15,552 nucleotides of DNA from an uncultured Sutterella sp. (lineage in GTDB: Bacteria > Pseudomonadota > Gammaproteobacteria > Burkholderiales > Burkholderiaceae_F): NCBI GenBank assembly GCA_905192805.1, contig CAJJMF010000042.1:1-15552 (forward strand), read 5' to 3'. Position numbers and translations under genes: made by a program. Under the pieces are notes generated by a model, which was not told where the DNA came from, did not search any database, and saw only the letters and a program-made list of their open reading frames with translations. Each line of letters starts with the position of its first letter. Positions within the stretch are counted from its first letter, which is position 1. Below are positions 13,612 through 15,552 of this stretch, piece by piece.

Positions 13612-14193
13612 ATGAAGAATAGCAAATGGTATGTCACCGGTATCTGCCTGATCGGTGTGGTCATCGGTATTGTGTTCGTCGGTGTGTTAACGAGCGCTGT
13701 TCACTGGGCTGGTACCAATAAGTTCTGCGGCGAATTCTGCCACTCTATGGACATGGTTTATTTGGCCTACAAAGACGGCTTGCATGGTCGTACCCCGACT
13801 GGCGTGACCGCTGGCTGCTCTGACTGCCACTTGAAGTATCACTCCAATGAACACGTTGGCCCGATCGACTATACGTTGATGTTAGTGGACAAGGTTCGCG
13901 CGGGTTCGAATTCGGGCTGGGGCGAAATCCGTGGCACGTTGAACACGGTTGAAAAGCAGATCGAACGTCGTGAAGAAATGGCCAAGTCCGTTCACGAATT
14001 GTTCTTGGCTCGTGACTTCAGCATGTGTAAGGGTTGCCACGACCTTGAAAAGATGAACGATCCGAAGAAGCCCATGATCGCTACGATGCATAAGAATATG
14101 GGTAAGGACGGCAAAGTCGTTGACTGCTTAGCTTGCCACCCGACCGCTGGTCACGATTACAGCAAGCTTCCTGCTCCCACGAAGAAGGAATAA
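13612..14193 (+). CDS. NapC/NirT-type membrane-anchored tetraheme cytochrome c
   Basis: The 193-residue protein has one N-terminal membrane helix (residues ~7-31) and a periplasmic domain with four heme-attachment sites. Heme I is C39-G-E-F-C43-H44-S-M46, heme II C69SDC72H, heme III C139KGC142H, heme IV C172LAC175H. The CHxM of heme I and the spacing of the sites fit NapC/NrfH/NirT proteins, which take electrons from membrane quinol and pass them to periplasmic reductases. Heme I has three residues between its cysteines instead of two. No partner reductase is in the window, so the acceptor is unknown; nearby molybdate genes fit, but do not prove, a molybdoenzyme. Lysine codons are about 15 AAG to 3 AAA, opposite to neighbouring genes, hinting at high expression. 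AAGG precedes the ATG, and a strong terminator follows. Confidence 0.93.
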   Translation: MKNSKWYVTGICLIGVVIGIVFVGVLTSAVHWAGTNKFCGEFCHSMDMVYLAYKDGLHGRTPTGVTAGCSDCHLKYHSNEHVGPIDYTLMLVDKVRAGSNSGWGEIRGTLNTVEKQIERREEMAKSVHELFLARDFSMCKGCHDLEKMNDPKKPMIATMHKNMGKDGKVVDCLACHPTAGHDYSKLPAPTKKE

Positions 14194-14216
14194 CACCGAT
14201 AAGATCGGTTAATACA

Positions 14217-14246
14217 AACCGCCTAGTCAAAGCTAGGCGGTTTTTT
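14217..14246 (+). terminator. Strong intrinsic terminator after the tetraheme cytochrome
   Basis: An 8-bp GC-rich stem, CCGCCTAG and CTAGGCGG with a 6-base loop (14219-14226 and 14233-14240), is followed by six T. Flanking AA/TT extends it to 10 bp. It lies 23 bases after the stop codon, indicating that the cytochrome is transcribed on its own. Confidence 0.93.
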
Positions 14247-14493
14247 ATTGCGTGTCGTCGGAATGGTGATGGATTTATTGCACCACTTTAACGTTAACAT
14301 TTGCACTTTATTCCCAGCATTCGCTCGCTTTGCTCTAAAATCGAACCATCACAGCACTGCAAAGTATCGTGAGGGTGATGTGTTGCCTTAACTCCCCTCT
14401 TTTGCATGCTCAAAGGACAGATTTCTTACTCTTTGCTTTGACCAGTTCAACCACGTCACACAACCCTATCGAACTGGTCTTGGGAGCTTATTG
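14247..14493 (+). other. Intergenic region upstream of pepN with a 9-bp inverted repeat
   Basis: No gene is visible here. GACCAGTTC at 14440-14448 and GAACTGGTC at 14471-14479 form a perfect 9-bp inverted repeat around a 22-base spacer. The right arm ends three bases before the GGGAG ribosome-binding site of pepN (14482-14486). It could be an operator or a leader hairpin. I could not identify a convincing promoter. Confidence 0.5.
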
Positions 14494-15507
14494 ATGAGCG
14501 AAACGATTTATCGTCAAGACTATCTTGCACCAACCCACTTAGTGGAAACGGTAAAACTTGAATTTGACTTGGACGCGGAAAGCACAAGCGTCAGCAGCCT
14601 CTTACATGTTCGACCCAACCCCGATGCCAAAACGGCGACTGGCGATTGGGTATTAAATGGGGAAGGTTTGACCCTGGTGAGCATTGCGGTGAATGGGGAA
14701 ATGCTCGATGAGTCTCAGTTTGACCTCGATGACAAAACCCTCACCTTGCACGGCATCACAGGGGAAACGGATGTAGCGATCGTTAATCGCTTTAGTCCCG
14801 CATCCAACACCAAACTTCAGGGTATCTATGCCTCGGGAAAAAATCTCGTGAGTCAATGTGAAGCCGAAGGGTTCCGAGCGATCACGTATTTCCCAGATCG
14901 TCCAGACATTTTGGCACGCTATCACGTCACGATTCGTGCGTCCAAAGAAGAATTCCCTATTTTGCTCTCCAACGGTAACCGCATCTCGGAACGTGATCTC
15001 GAAGACGGACGCCATGAAGCGATCTGGGAAGACCCATTCCCGAAACCTTGCTATCTGTTTGCGCTTGTCGCCGGGAAGTTTGAGTGCCAACGAGAAGTCT
15101 TCCCGCTCAAAGACGGTCGTGCAGCAACCCTCGAAGTGTGGGTAGAGCCACAAGATATCGATAAAACCGCTCATACGATGGAGAGCTTAAAAAAGGCCAT
15201 TCGTTGGGATGAGGAACGCTGGGGATTGGAGCTCGATCTGGATCACTTCGCCATTGTGGCCACCAATGACTTCAACTTCGGTGCGATGGAAAATAAGGGC
15301 TTGAATATTTTCAATGCTCGCTATGCTTTGGCCAACCCCATGGTTGCCACGGACACCGATTACGCACGCATTGAATCCGTCGTGGGGCATGAATACTTCC
15401 ACAACTGGACGGGAGACCGTGTCACCTTACGTGATTGGTTCCAATTGACCCTCAAAGAAGGACTAACGGTCTTCCGCGACCAAGAGTTCTCCGCCGATAT
15501 CAAATGA
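14494..15507 (+). pseudogene. pepN: Aminopeptidase N, truncated N-terminal part
   Basis: The 337 residues match the N-terminal part of the M1-family metallo-aminopeptidase PepN, which is normally about 870 residues. The beta-rich N-terminal domain is present (EGFRAITYFPDRPDILARYH near residues 125-145). So are the substrate-binding GAMEN (263-267) and the zinc site HEYFH (299-303) with Glu322 in LKEGL, at the usual 19-residue distance from the second histidine. Homology is continuous up to FRDQEFSAD (Asp335), then the sequence reads Ile-Lys and a tandem stop TGATGA instead of the expected 'GSRAV' continuation. None of the three frames downstream resumes PepN. Residues needed for catalysis beyond this point, including the transition-state tyrosine, are lost, so the product is almost certainly inactive unless the rest is present elsewhere. 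ATG 14494 is preferred over TTG 14491 because of GGGAG 7 bases upstream. Confidence 0.85.
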
Positions 15508-15552
15508 TGACAATGTGTTGTCATTAATAAGCATAGCCTGAATATCAGTTCC
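15499..15552. mobile_element. Possible edge of an insertion interrupting pepN
   Basis: pepN-like sequence stops at about 15498-15500. The AT-rich bases that follow contain a perfect 7-bp inverted repeat (15507-15513 and 15518-15524, 4-base loop) within ~10 bases of the junction. Terminal or subterminal hairpins of this kind occur at ends of some insertion sequences, but no transposase or second end is in view, so the element type is unknown. A deletion or inversion breakpoint is an equal possibility. Confidence 0.35.

Noticed and set aside
14653..15174. 173-codon open frame antisense to pepN
   Set aside because: It lies wholly opposite well-conserved PepN sequence and has no independent family features.
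1..15552. CRISPR array, tRNA or rRNA genes
   Set aside because: No regularly spaced direct repeats, cloverleaf-like sequences or rRNA-like conserved stretches were noticed.

Overview
The window reads as an ordinary proteobacterial chromosome segment, most likely betaproteobacterial (Burkholderiales, possibly a Sutterellaceae-like anaerobe). This placement is inferred from protein styles: a PurB that opens like the E. coli enzyme, a ModE with a tandem Mop domain, a FixJ-like regulator and a NapC/NirT-type tetraheme cytochrome. No rRNA or other marker gene confirms it. Coding is dense, both strands are used, and no tRNA, rRNA, CRISPR array or complete mobile element was seen.

Layout. (a) 1-2623, plus strand: the 3' part of a long-form Sua5 threonylcarbamoyl-AMP synthase, an ArsC/Spx-like thioredoxin-fold protein, an EamA/DMT permease and glutamate racemase (murI). 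They are closely spaced, probably one transcription unit, and end at a bidirectional terminator. (b) 2673-3811, minus strand: a KynB-like cyclase/formamidase followed by a 4-hydroxybenzoyl-CoA-type thioesterase. (c) 3936-4493, plus: a small nitroreductase, convergent with a DUF72 protein (4501-5523, minus). (d) 5667-6341, plus: an orphan FixJ/LuxR-type regulator whose receiver lacks the phosphorylatable aspartate. (e) 6377-8002, minus: thiC, preceded by a well-formed TPP riboswitch, an intrinsic terminator and a promoter. (f) 8431-9795, plus: purB with its terminator. (g) 9873-12413, minus: the molybdate transporter modABC, divergent from modE (12578-13351, plus). A perfect 11-bp inverted repeat between them, overlapping the predicted modA -10, is the probable ModE operator. 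(h) 13612-14193, plus: a membrane-anchored tetraheme cytochrome whose first heme site is CX3CH, with an FNR-like box upstream and a strong terminator downstream. (i) 14494-15507, plus: the N-terminal 335 or so residues of aminopeptidase N, which then lose homology and stop. The last ~50 bases look like the edge of an insertion or rearrangement.

How it fits together. Molybdate import and sensing next to a quinol-oxidising-type tetraheme cytochrome suggests anaerobic respiration through a molybdoenzyme encoded elsewhere. The rest is housekeeping: t6A tRNA modification, cell-wall D-glutamate, thiamine pyrimidine and purine synthesis. I found no convincing new multigene system. The points most worth a second look are the pepN junction, the CX3CH heme site, the aspartate-less receiver and the two regulatory intergenic regions (thiC leader, modA-modE).
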